Source of the DNA: an uncultured Collinsella sp. | GTDB lineage: Bacteria; Actinomycetota; Coriobacteriia; Coriobacteriales; Coriobacteriaceae | Length of the DNA: 12,161 bases | Reading direction: 5' to 3' | Assembly (NCBI GenBank): GCA_900552145.1 | Contig: URYW01000053.1 | Location: 1-12,161, forward strand | Shown: in pieces, positions 1 to 6,329 of the stretch | How positions within the stretch are numbered: the first letter of the stretch is position 1 | How the letters are laid out: every line of letters starts with the position of its first letter | Made by a program: the position numbers and the translations under genes | Notes under the pieces: model-generated | Seen by the model: only the letters and a program-made list of their open reading frames with translations | What the model was told of the DNA's origin: nothing | The model's database searches: none

Positions 1-2
1 TG

Positions 3-800
3 TCGTGGAACTTCGCACACCTGCCCCATATGCTCATAGCCGGCGGCACTGGCGGCGGCAAGTCCACGTTCATCTACTACCTGATAGCCGAGTTCCTGCG
101 TCTGGGCAACGGTAACGGGTTCGCGGGCGAGGTCTACATATGCGACCCGAAAAACGCCGAGCTGGCTTCGCTCTCGCATGTCATAGGCTCCGACCGCGTA
201 GGCGTTTCACCCGCCCAGATTGCCAAGGTCGTGCGCCTTTGCAGGGAGGAAATGGATAGGCGCTACGAGTACATGCAAGACCCCGAGCGTTTCCGTTTCG
301 GTGCCAACGCCTTTACCTACGGGCTTAACCCCGTGTTCCTGATATTCGATGAGGTCGCGGCGTTCAAGGCTGGCGCGGACAAAAAGACGTTTGCCGAGGT
401 CTGGGACAACCTGACCCAGCTTGTTCTGAAAGCCCGCGCCGCTAACGTGTTCGTGATTCTGGCTATGCAGCAGCCCCGCGCCGATACCATATCGACCGAC
501 ATACGCGACAACTTGGGCGCTCGCGTGTCCCTCGGCACGCTGTCCCGCGAGGGCTACCAGATGGCTTTCGGCTGCTCGGTCGATGCCGCGCCCATCGAGG
601 AAAAGGGCACGGGCTATATCATGCTCGACGGCTGGGACGCTCCGAGACCTTTTAAAGCCCCGTTTGCGGACTACTCGAAGGTCGACTACCCGAAAGAGCT
701 GAAACGGCTTTATATCGCCGCTCAGCACCGTAACGGGGTATCTCCCGTGAACCCCGAGGGCGAAAACGCCGAGAAGCCCGCAGATATTCAAGACGCATAG
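3..800 (+). CDS. FtsK/SpoIIIE-family DNA translocase, C-terminal part (5' end outside window)
   Basis: This is the ATP-driven DNA pump or coupling protein expected in actinobacterial and Tn916-like integrative elements, where it moves DNA between cells at the membrane. The reading frame is open to the window edge. The residues just before the first ATG (position 30), WNFAHLPH, run straight into MLIAGGTGGGKST, the usual FtsK 'P-H-x-L-I-A-G' lead-in to a Walker A motif, so the gene starts upstream and the ATG at 30 is internal. Walker B is visible as VFLIFDEVAAF about 90 residues later. The stretch IRDNLGARVSLGTLSREGYQ fits the later part of the FtsK motor core. The C-terminal tail after the motor is short and charged, with no gamma DNA-reading domain visible. 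Family assignment is firm. The conjugative role is inferred from the downstream rep, xis and int genes. Confidence 0.88.
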   Translation, partial: SWNFAHLPHMLIAGGTGGGKSTFIYYLIAEFLRLGNGNGFAGEVYICDPKNAELASLSHVIGSDRVGVSPAQIAKVVRLCREEMDRRYEYMQDPERFRFGANAFTYGLNPVFLIFDEVAAFKAGADKKTFAEVWDNLTQLVLKARAANVFVILAMQQPRADTISTDIRDNLGARVSLGTLSREGYQMAFGCSVDAAPIEEKGTGYIMLDGWDAPRPFKAPFADYSKVDYPKELKRLYIAAQHRNGVSPVNPEGENAEKPADIQDA

Positions 801-999
801 GGTATAGCGCCACGGGGGCGGGGTCGGCGGCGCGGGACGCGCCAGCCGAGCGTAGCCACCCCTAACCCGTGGCGGGGAGGGCGAAGCCCGACCGTACTTT
901 ACTTGATATATATGTCAACATCTGTCCGCGGAAGTTCGCCCGTTTTGGGCGGTTCCCGCTGGTGAACCCAAGTTTTTTCGCGGATGTGCGGAAGGTGGT
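801..999. promoter_or_regulatory. Dyad-rich gap before rep; candidate origin or promoter/operator region
   Basis: This non-coding gap between the translocase and the replication initiator holds several symmetric elements. A perfect 9-bp inverted repeat, CGCCACGGG (808-816) and CCCGTGGCG (866-874), encloses a tighter hairpin, GGCGCG (829-834), GGA, CGCGCC (838-843). Further on lies the near-perfect AT palindrome TTGATATATATGTCAA (903-918, one mismatched pair), then a small CGCCC/GGGCG hairpin near 938-952. GC-rich stem-loops next to an HUH Rep gene are typical of a double-strand origin, and the AT palindrome could be an operator or the -10 region of the rep promoter. No nick site can be assigned by eye. 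Confidence 0.4.
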
Positions 1000-1785
1000 A
1001 TGTACCAGTTGGCGCTCGAATGGGTCAAGACCATCGAGACGCCCACCACGATTGAGGCTTGGGAGTATTCGGCTCCCGCTGGGCGCATGAACCCAGAAGC
1101 CCGCCGTGACGATGATTCAGAGGATGAAAGCGAACGTGGGCGAAAGCCCGATGCAGCCGCTTATTACGATGCCGCGAAACGGCGGCAGAGGCACTACAGG
1201 GGCGTTCGTTGGGAGATAGCCCGCCTTATCGACTGCAATTTCGATGATTCGACCAAGTTTCTAACGCTCACGTTCGCAGATAACGTAACCGATATTAAAT
1301 ATTGCAACCGCGAGTTTCGCAAGTTTATTAAGCGCCTTAACCGCCGAGTGTATGGAACGGATAAGACGAAAGTGCGCTATCTGGCTGTGTGGGAAGCCCA
1401 GAAACGCGGGGCTATCCATTACCACGTTGTCCTGTTCGGTCTGCCGTATATCAGGCTCTCCGAGCTGCGCGAGGTGTGGGGTCACGGTTTCGTCAAGATT
1501 AACCGCGTTGACGTTGACCAGCGTATGAACGTTGGGCGCTATATCTCCAAGTATTTCAGCAAGGACGTTGACGAGGGTTCCTACAAGCAGATGAAGTTCT
1601 TCCGCAGTCATTACCTTATTCAGCCCGTGGTAGTGCGTTTTACCACGCTCGATCTTCTTTCGTTCGAGGGCTATACGGTGGCTTTCACGAAGGAATACGA
1701 CCAATTGATACCAGACCTTTACGGTGGGGGTGGGGGATACGCCCCGCGTAAGGTTCGGTACACGAAGATAGGGAAGGACTGGTAG
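1000..1785 (+). CDS. Rolling-circle replication initiator (HUH endonuclease)
   Basis: This is a 261-aa Rep-type protein that would nick a double-strand origin and stay covalently bound to the 5' end through tyrosine. Motif 1 is FLTLTF (about residues 87-92). The HUH metal-binding motif is H140-Y141-H142 in GAIHYHVVLFG. The catalytic motif is GRYISKYFSK, with Y181 and Y185 as candidate nucleophiles. Together these match rolling-circle Reps of plasmids, small phages and actinobacterial integrative elements. The N-terminal 60 residues are acidic and poorly ordered. The start at 1000 is preceded by a GGAAGG-like ribosome site. A later ATG at 1087 is possible but would still keep all motifs. The gene lies 3' of the translocase and 3 bp before the xis candidate, so rep, xis and int probably share a transcript, as in pSAM2-like elements. 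Confidence 0.85.
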   Translation: MYQLALEWVKTIETPTTIEAWEYSAPAGRMNPEARRDDDSEDESERGRKPDAAAYYDAAKRRQRHYRGVRWEIARLIDCNFDDSTKFLTLTFADNVTDIKYCNREFRKFIKRLNRRVYGTDKTKVRYLAVWEAQKRGAIHYHVVLFGLPYIRLSELREVWGHGFVKINRVDVDQRMNVGRYISKYFSKDVDEGSYKQMKFFRSHYLIQPVVVRFTTLDLLSFEGYTVAFTKEYDQLIPDLYGGGGGYAPRKVRYTKIGKDW

Positions 1786-1788
1786 CCT

Positions 1789-2004
1789 ATGGCTAGCTGT
1801 GTGATGGTCGATAAGACCGATTTAATCGCGTTGGGCTGCACGCCCTCCAAGTCTGCCGACATAATCCGAGCCGCCAAGCGGCTCATGGTGTCGCGCGGCT
1901 TTGGGTTCTACGGTTCCCGCAAGGTGGGGCGCGTCCCCGCCGCCGCCGTTGCCGACATTATCGGCGTTGACCCCGCGGGGGCGAACGATGCCGAAAGTAA
2001 GTAA
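1789..2004 (+). CDS. DUF3173-type small protein, probable excisionase or directionality factor
   Basis: This 71-aa basic protein fits DUF3173 by eye: an opening VDKTDLIALG, a helix with IIRAAKRLMVSRG, an FYGSRKVGRVP turn and a closing helix VADIIG. DUF3173 proteins are characteristically encoded directly before Tn916-like tyrosine integrases. They are compact winged-helix-like proteins thought to bind att arm DNA and favour excision. The ATG at 1789 follows the rep stop by 3 bp and has AAGGA about 10 nt upstream; an internal ATG at 1804 would drop MASCV. The 3' end overlaps the integrase start by 17 bp, so the two are probably translationally coupled. The family match is good; the excisionase role is inferred from position. 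Confidence 0.75.
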   Translation: MASCVMVDKTDLIALGCTPSKSADIIRAAKRLMVSRGFGFYGSRKVGRVPAAAVADIIGVDPAGANDAESK

Positions 2005-3181
2005 CGTCTACCGCGATAACCGCAACGGTTCATGGTATTTCGTGGCGAACCTCGGCACCGATGCCGAGGGTAAGCGCGTGCGCCACTGGGGACGCGGCTA
2101 CAAGACCCAGAAGGACGCGAAAGCCGCCTACGATGCGTATATGGCTGACTTCTCCAAGACCGCCGTAAAGGTCAACTCGACAATGAGTTTCGGCGAGTTC
2201 TTCCGCACGTACTGGGTTCCAGACTACAAGGCTCGAACCCGTGAGAGCACGTTCGCCGAGCGTTCCCAGATGTCGCGAAAGCATTTCGCGCGTTGGGATC
2301 GCTGTCGGCTGTGCGACATTGACGCGCCCGCGCTCAAACGTTGGCAGAATGAGCTTGTTTCGGGGTACTCGCCCGCGTATGCGCGTCTCGTCTACGGGTA
2401 TTTCGCTATGGTTCTGGATATGGCGGTTAAAATCGGGCTGTTGCAGCGCAACCCCGCCCGCACTGTCGGCAACGTCCCGAAAGCCCGCAGGGAAGTCGAT
2501 TTCTGGACGCGTGACGAGTTCGAGCGGGTGGCGGCTACGTTCGACACGTCCGACTATTACGGTCTTTTCGGCTTCACGTGCCTTTGGCTGCTCTACATGA
2601 CGGGGCTTCGGCTCGGTGAAGCCCAAGCCCTGCGCTGGTCGGTTATCGACTTCGGCGCGGGTACCCTGTCGGTGGGCTGCTCGATGTACTACCGCAACGC
2701 CCGCAATTGGAAGATAACGCCCCCCAAGACCAAGGCGGGCAAGCGCGTTATAGCGCTCGATTCGCTCACGCTGGAGTATCTTGGACGCTGGCATGAGGTG
2801 CAGCGGCGCAACGTCTCTACCGAGTTCGTCCTGTCTTGGGGCGGTGACCCGCTCACCAAGCACACCGTCAAGCATATTATCGAGCGCCACGCGCCTATGG
2901 CTGGCGTTCACCGTATCCGCGTCCATGCCTTGCGGCACTCTCACGCCGCTCTATTGATTGCTTTAGGCGAAAACGCCTTGGCTATCCGCGATAGGCTGGG
3001 TCATGAGGACATTAAGACCACTTTGGGCACCTATGGACATTTATACGCCGATGCTGACAAGGGCGTTGCCGCCCGTCTCGATGCCGCTTTCTTGGCACCC
3101 TCGGGCGGGCAACCGCTGGGCAACCCTTCCAGCCCGAGCGACCCGCCCGAACCCGAGGGAAACGGCACTGACCCCGCCTAA
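1988..3181 (+). CDS. int: Tyrosine recombinase / integrase
   Basis: This is a 397-aa site-specific recombinase of the Tn916/phage integrase type. It has an N-terminal AP2-like arm-binding domain (residues 1-50, GSWYFVANLG... then KTQKDAKAAYDAY), a SAM-like core-binding domain (about 65-165) and a C-terminal catalytic domain. Catalytic residues are visible: R208 in TGLRLGE, the beta-hairpin lysine near K247-K249, H313-x-x-R316 in HALRH, H339 in LGHEDIKTT and nucleophile Y349 in TYGHLY. All are present, so it should be active. The start is placed at ATG 1988, which gives the normal N-terminus MPKVSNVYRD; an upstream ATG (1901) only adds a shadow of the xis frame. The proline-rich tail after residue 370 is dispensable-looking. 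It overlaps xis by 17 bp, and a terminator and probable att region follow. Confidence 0.93.
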   Translation: MPKVSNVYRDNRNGSWYFVANLGTDAEGKRVRHWGRGYKTQKDAKAAYDAYMADFSKTAVKVNSTMSFGEFFRTYWVPDYKARTRESTFAERSQMSRKHFARWDRCRLCDIDAPALKRWQNELVSGYSPAYARLVYGYFAMVLDMAVKIGLLQRNPARTVGNVPKARREVDFWTRDEFERVAATFDTSDYYGLFGFTCLWLLYMTGLRLGEAQALRWSVIDFGAGTLSVGCSMYYRNARNWKITPPKTKAGKRVIALDSLTLEYLGRWHEVQRRNVSTEFVLSWGGDPLTKHTVKHIIERHAPMAGVHRIRVHALRHSHAALLIALGENALAIRDRLGHEDIKTTLGTYGHLYADADKGVAARLDAAFLAPSGGQPLGNPSSPSDPPEPEGNGTDPA

Positions 3182-3220
3182 AATCGCAGGTCGGGCGTTA
3201 CCGAACCGTGTTTCGTTATG

Positions 3221-3411
3221 GAGTGGGAGTAAGCCGATAGGGCTCTGACCTGCACTTTTGAGTGCCGCACTGTGCCGCTGAATTTCGTTTCGTACGACAG
3301 TCATGGCAAAGCCACCAGCGACGGCGGTGAGTAAAAACGATTTCCTAGCCTCCGTTCCCGCGTTGGGACGGAGGCTTTTTCTTTGGTCTTTTACTCCCTT
3401 TCACCTGCTAT
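3221..3411. repeat. Copy 1 of a ~190-bp direct repeat, directly after int
   Basis: Hand alignment of this segment with 9133-9321 gives about 19 mismatches over about 188 bp (roughly 90% identity), running from GAGTGGGAGTA to CTTTCACCTGC and then stopping sharply on both sides. The terminator stem is fully conserved and most differences lie in the short stretch just before it. The repeat holds a TGGGAGTAAG motif at one end and TTTACTCCC at the other. It may be an attachment-site region, a dispersed intergenic repeat used as an integration target, or the scar of an earlier insertion. Confidence 0.85.
3348..3384 (+). terminator. Rho-independent terminator after int (within repeat copy 1)
   Basis: The left arm GCCTCCGTTCCC pairs with GGGACGGAGGC (one bulged T) around a GCGTT loop, followed by TTTTTCTTT. 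It faces the same way as rep-xis-int and lies 167 bp past the int stop, so it probably ends that operon. The reverse direction has no U-tract. Confidence 0.85.
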
Positions 3412-3418
3412 TTCGCTA

Positions 3419-3479
3419 TTTACTCCCAGTGTTTCAAGATGGCAAAGCACTGGGCGGTATTCGGAGGAATGGGAGTAAG
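3419..3479. other. Nested inverted repeats with TGGGAGTAA motifs; candidate att/arm-type region
   Basis: TTACTCCCA (3420-3428) and TGGGAGTAA (3470-3478) form a perfect 9-bp inverted pair. Inside it, CCCAGTG (3425-3431) and CACTGGG (3449-3455) form a second perfect pair. With TGGGAGTAAG at 3224-3233 and TTTACTCCC at 3390-3398, the motif occurs four times within 260 bp after int, two in each orientation. Spaced repeats like this beside int are what integrase or excisionase binding sites look like. The crossover core itself cannot be located from one sequence. Confidence 0.45.
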
Positions 3480-3512
3480 GATTTATCCCAAGTGAGTAGA
3501 CGTGCGATTTTT

Positions 3513-3548
3513 GTCCCCGGGCCCCGAAACGGGGACGTTTCGGGGCCC
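3513..3548. repeat. Perfect 12-bp inverted repeat with a competing hairpin
   Basis: GGGCCCCGAAAC (3519-3530) and GTTTCGGGGCCC (3537-3548) are exact reverse complements separated by six bases. The loop GGGGAC (3531-3536) can instead pair with GTCCCC (3513-3518), so two mutually exclusive hairpins are possible. No U-tract follows. It sits where the phage-derived LRR fragment begins, so it may mark a recombination or inversion junction. Confidence 0.8.
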
Positions 3549-3569
3549 GTGAAACTCAAATCGAACTCA

Positions 3570-4247
3570 ATGGGCGGCACCGACGGCTTCGTGCCGTTCC
3601 AGACCTCCGGCGCCTCCGTCCTCAAGCTGGGGGCGGGCGGCGTTCTGACCGACCCCGAGTACGAAGTCCGCACCTGGCTCAACGCCACGCTGTTCGCCGA
3701 CGGCGAGCTCAAGATCGGGTTCGCCAAGGCCGATGCGACAGGTCGCGAGGTGCTGGCCTCCGACACGCTTTGCGCCAACGCCAAGTACACCGCGATCCAG
3801 GCGACGCCCTGGGCTTCGTTCGGCAAGAGCGTGAAGCGCGTGACCATCGCCGCCGATACATCGAGGGTCGCCAACGTGAACCTTAACTACTGGTTCTACA
3901 GCTGCAACGCCCTGACCTCGGTCTCTGGCATGGCGAACCTGCGCGGCGTGGCCTACATGAACCGTACGTTCAACTCGTGCTCCGCGCTCACCGAGCTCGA
4001 TCTGTGGGGCATGAGTCCGGCGTCGCTTTCTAGCATGCTCTACACGTTCGGTGCCTGCACCGCCCTTGAGCGCATCCTGGTCGATGCCGACTGGGGGCTG
4101 CCGAGCAGGTGCACGGGCTCTTCCACGTTCTACAACTGCAAGGCCATCGCGGGTGGCAACGGCACGACCTACGACTCTAAGCAGACGACGTACACGATGT
4201 GCCACATCGACCGCGAGGGGCAGGCGGGCTACCTCACTGCCGGGTAG
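3570..4247 (+). CDS. C-terminal fragment of phage tail/adhesin protein with BspA-type LRRs
   Basis: About 225 residues remain. The second half shows BspA-like (DUF285) leucine-rich units: WFYSCNALTSVSGMANLRGV, then TFNSCSALTELDLWGM, then TFGACTALERILVDADWGLP, then STFYNCKAIAGGNGTTY. The end, HIDREGQAGYLTAG, is also typical of this family. The first half is beta-rich (WLNATLFADGELKIGFAK) and resembles phage minor structural proteins. In prophages such modules sit on tail or fibre proteins just before the lysis genes, which matches this location. No Shine-Dalgarno sequence precedes ATG 3570 or the alternative GTG 3549. The frame is open back to 3303, but that stretch is repeat and att-like DNA and reads as noise. 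I treat this as a 5'-truncated remnant rather than an intact gene. Confidence 0.65.
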   Translation: MGGTDGFVPFQTSGASVLKLGAGGVLTDPEYEVRTWLNATLFADGELKIGFAKADATGREVLASDTLCANAKYTAIQATPWASFGKSVKRVTIAADTSRVANVNLNYWFYSCNALTSVSGMANLRGVAYMNRTFNSCSALTELDLWGMSPASLSSMLYTFGACTALERILVDADWGLPSRCTGSSTFYNCKAIAGGNGTTYDSKQTTYTMCHIDREGQAGYLTAG

Positions 4248-4270
4248 CGGCTTGGGACTGAGCATAATGG

Positions 4271-4319
4271 CACCCCTGGCGGCTGCGCAGGCGCCCTTCC
4301 TGCGCTGCTGCCAGGGGTG
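4271..4319 (+). other. Long GC-rich hairpin after the tail fragment
   Basis: CACCCCTGGC...GCGCAGG (4271-4291) pairs with CCTGCGC...GCCAGGGGTG (4299-4319), about 20 pairs with one or two mismatches around a seven-base loop. It lies 24 bp past the stop of the LRR fragment. There is no U-tract, so it is either a Rho-assisted 3' end or an mRNA-stabilising hairpin of the late phage transcript. Confidence 0.6.
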
Positions 4320-4382
4320 AGCGCGCCGCCCCCGTGGTGTGGGTTAGGCGATGGGGTGCGGCTGCGTGTAGCGAGAACTGCT

Positions 4383-4769
4383 TTACTCCTCGATTTCGGA
4401 CGATAGGTGAACCTTCCCCTTTATTTGAGGCTTCTGCTTTTCGATCTGGCGATAAAGCCTGTTGTACTCGATAGCCCACGGCCTTTCGATTTTTCGCAGA
4501 GCCAGAAGGTTCATGTGGCTAGTCGTATATGCCCTTGCCTTTTCTTCGGAAAAGCCTTCGTACATCGTCAGGTATCTTGCGAAATCACGCTGGAAGAATC
4601 CTTCGTAGCGTTCCTGCGACAAAAGCTGCTCCGCTTCTCCTCGAGGCAAATCCCAGTGTTTTTGCAACAGGCCCAGGATTGCTTCCGTGGATGCAGGAGT
4701 CTCGTTAAGAGCCGCTACAGCTCTCAAGAGACTTTCGTTGTACCCCTCCTCGTAAAGCCGGCTTTCCAT
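4383..4769 (-). CDS. Small helical protein of unknown function, antisense in prophage late region (moron candidate)
   Basis: This 128-aa protein has no family I recognise. It is mostly predicted helix, with an acidic N-terminal half and a basic C-terminal half (KIERPWAIEYNRLYRQIEKQ KPQ). It has no membrane segment and no signal peptide. The start is well supported: GGGAGGT lies five bases before the ATG at 4769. The upstream AT-rich stretch (about 4810-4845) holds TAAAAT-like and TATAAA-like boxes that could be its own promoter. It is the only minus-strand gene inside the phage structural/lysis block and is less GC-rich than its neighbours. This is the usual profile of a 'moron', a gene added to a prophage and expressed in the lysogen. 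Regulator, antitoxin or superinfection-exclusion roles are all open. Confidence 0.7.
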   Translation of the reverse strand: MESRLYEEGYNESLLRAVAALNETPASTEAILGLLQKHWDLPRGEAEQLLSQERYEGFFQRDFARYLTMYEGFSEEKARAYTTSHMNLLALRKIERPWAIEYNRLYRQIEKQKPQIKGKVHLSSEIEE

Positions 4770-4926
4770 TTCTACCTCCCGTTAGCGACTCTTTCGAACA
4801 ATCGTTACTGTGCTTTTTCTTATTTTACCTCGCTTTTTATAGCAGCGATTCAGCTACCAGCTGATTTGTGACCGCAGCGGATGATGGGGCCGTTGAAGTT
4901 GGTCCATGTTCTGCTGGGAGGTCCTT

Positions 4927-5145
4927 GTGGAGTCTATTGCGGTGGCGCTCATCGGCGTCGTGACGCAGGTCGGGGTGATCGCGTCGAACTCGCGAAGCCG
5001 CGCGGTGATGGAGCTCAAGATTGACGAGCTCGCGCGGCGCGTTGAGAAGCACAACTGCCTCATCGAGCGCACCTACAAGCTCGAGCAGGACATGGCCGTG
5101 GTCAGGCGCGACGTTGACGCGCTTGAGGAGAGGAGCGGCAGATGA
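4927..5145 (+). CDS. Small phage membrane protein with one TM helix and coiled coil (lysis cassette)
   Basis: From GTG 4927 the product is 72 aa. One N-terminal hydrophobic helix (SIAVALIGVVTQVGVIA) is followed by a charged heptad-rich segment (ELKIDELARRVEKHN...TYKLEQDMAVV RRDVDALEE) likely to form a coiled coil. The GTG is chosen because GGGAGG lies five bases before it; an in-frame ATG at 4906 has no ribosome site. Small one-helix proteins of this kind are common just before holins in phages of Gram-positive hosts. They may be holin partners, antiholins or spanin-like accessories, but the exact role is unknown. Its stop overlaps the holin start (ATGA), indicating translational coupling. 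Confidence 0.75.
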   Translation: MESIAVALIGVVTQVGVIASNSRSRAVMELKIDELARRVEKHNCLIERTYKLEQDMAVVRRDVDALEERSGR

Positions 5146-5354
5146 ACCGTTTTCTGACGAGCAACGAGCGACAGTGGCGCTTTATGCGCACGGTCGTCCA
5201 GGGCGTCCTGGGCGTCGTAGTGGCCAACGTCGACCTGCTCATGGGCGTGGCCGTGCTCGACCCCACGCGGCGCGCGCTGTGCGTGGCCATGGTGATGGCC
5301 GTGCTCTCGCCCGTTATTGCCGAGCTGGGAAAGGCGGGCGATTCCGATGAATGA
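5142..5354 (+). CDS. Phage holin (predicted)
   Basis: This 70-aa protein has a basic N-terminus (MNRFLTSNERQWRFMR), two hydrophobic helices (TVVQGVLGVVVANVDLLMGV and ALCVAMVMAVLSPVIAEL) joined by a short charged turn, and an acidic tail. Size, topology and position just before the endolysin match phage holins, which form membrane holes that release the endolysin to the wall. A GAGGAG-type ribosome site lies inside the previous gene. It overlaps its upstream neighbour by 4 bp (ATGA) and its downstream neighbour by 8 bp. The specific holin family was not identified. Confidence 0.75.
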   Translation: MNRFLTSNERQWRFMRTVVQGVLGVVVANVDLLMGVAVLDPTRRALCVAMVMAVLSPVIAELGKAGDSDE

Positions 5355-5484
5355 GTACGCAAGCGAGGAGGAGCGCTGGGAGGAGTTGCGCGAGCCCGGC
5401 TACGAGCCCGACACGCCCAGCGACTTCAAGCCCGAGGAGGGCGAGGACGCGGGATTCAAGGAGGTCAGCGCCAATGGGGCATAG
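5347..5484 (+). CDS. 45-aa acidic protein between holin and endolysin
   Basis: This short ORF begins with ATG at 5347 (MNEYASEEERWEELREPG...) and ends with TAG at 5482-5484. About a third of the residues are Asp or Glu (15 acidic against 4 basic), with no hydrophobic segment. It starts 8 bp before the holin stop and ends 11 bp after the endolysin ATG, so it fits into the same chain of overlapping genes. The endolysin ribosome site (AAGGAGG) is carved into its last codons. No family is recognised. It may be a lysis-timing factor, or a leader that keeps ribosomes near the endolysin start. Its reality rests on the overlap pattern only. Confidence 0.5.
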   Translation: MNEYASEEERWEELREPGYEPDTPSDFKPEEGEDAGFKEVSANGA

Positions 5485-6292
5485 CATCCTGTTCAAGCAG
5501 TGCGGCAGCGACCGCATGACGCGCAGGCGCTCGCACGCCATCGACCGCATCGTGATCCACTACACGGCGACTCCGGCGTCGGCCCGCAACAACGCGATCT
5601 ACTTTTCGCACAACGAGCGGCAGGGGTCGTCCGCCCGCTACTTCGTGGGCGACATCACCGACGAGATCTACCAGAGCGTGGCCGAGGGCGACACCGCCTG
5701 GCACGCCGGCAACTGGCTCATGAACTGCCGCAGCGTCGGCATCGAGGCCGTGAGCGCTAGCGAGGACTACAGCGAGGTCGAGGCGGGCAAGCTCGCCTGG
5801 CTCGTGCAGACCCTCATGAAGCGCTACGGCATCTCCGAGGGCGGCGTCATCCGCCGCTACGACGTGACCGGCAAGATCTGCCCCGCGCCCTACATCGCCG
5901 CCGGGCGCAGGGCGGCCCTGCGCCCGCGCATCTGCCGAGGCGCCGGGTCTTCGGACACCGTGGCTGCGGGGTCTTCCGGCAGTGGCGGCTCTGCGCCCTC
6001 GGGTGACGTGGCGAGCCTGGCGTGGCGCGTCATCAACGAGGAGTTCGGCAACGGCGAGGCGCGTAAACGGGCCCTGGGCTCGCGCTACTTCGAGGTGCAG
6101 GCCGAGGTGAACCGGATTCTCTTCGGCGGTGGTTCCGGCGGTTCTTCTTCGTCCGGCAGTGGCGAGGTCGACATCGACGCGCTGGCACGCACCGTCATCA
6201 ACGGCGACTACGGCAACGGCGAGGAGCGCAAGCGACGGTTGGGCTCCAACTACGCCGCCGTGCAGCGCTGTGTGAGCCAGATGCTCTCGTGA
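5474..6292 (+). CDS. Endolysin: N-acetylmuramoyl-L-alanine amidase (Amidase_2) with two CW_7 repeats
   Basis: A 272-aa cell-wall hydrolase. Residues 20-155 form an Amidase_2/PGRP domain that cuts the bond between muramic acid and the stem peptide. IVIHYTA holds the first zinc histidine (H29), AWHAGNW and VGIEAVSA are conserved landmarks, and GKICPAP holds the zinc cysteine (C136). The remaining zinc ligand, normally the histidine of 'RHYDVTGK', reads Arg128 (IRRYDVTGK). After a Gly/Ser linker come two CW_7 wall-binding repeats, LAWRVINEEFGNGEARKRAL (183-202) and the related ALARTVINGDYGNGEERKR (236-254), separated by a second Gly/Ser linker. The start at 5474 is set by AAGGAGG nine bases upstream; an upstream frame extension reads as noise. 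No signal peptide, so export depends on the holin. Confidence 0.9.
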   Translation: MGHSILFKQCGSDRMTRRRSHAIDRIVIHYTATPASARNNAIYFSHNERQGSSARYFVGDITDEIYQSVAEGDTAWHAGNWLMNCRSVGIEAVSASEDYSEVEAGKLAWLVQTLMKRYGISEGGVIRRYDVTGKICPAPYIAAGRRAALRPRICRGAGSSDTVAAGSSGSGGSAPSGDVASLAWRVINEEFGNGEARKRALGSRYFEVQAEVNRILFGGGSGGSSSSGSGEVDIDALARTVINGDYGNGEERKRRLGSNYAAVQRCVSQMLS

Positions 6293-6329
6293 GGCGGTTT
6301 CGCGAGGAGCTGGCGGAGGGCTGGCAATC

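Noticed and set aside
207..791. Long minus-strand ORF opposite the translocase
   Set aside because: It is a high-GC shadow of the FtsK gene, whose motifs are unambiguous on the plus strand.
869..1090. Short plus-strand ORF before rep
   Set aside because: It overlaps the dyad-rich gap and the rep start, has no ribosome site and has an arbitrary composition.
3221..3411. CRISPR array or tRNA-type attachment site in the repeat
   Set aside because: There are only two copies, far apart, without spacer-repeat periodicity, and no tRNA cloverleaf or anticodon arm could be built.
3303..3569. In-frame upstream extension of the LRR fragment from ATG 3303
   Set aside because: The start lies inside the ~190-bp repeat, the frame runs through the terminator and att-like palindromes, and the residues show no relation to the LRR part. 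The same ATG context recurs in repeat copy 2, where no such gene follows.
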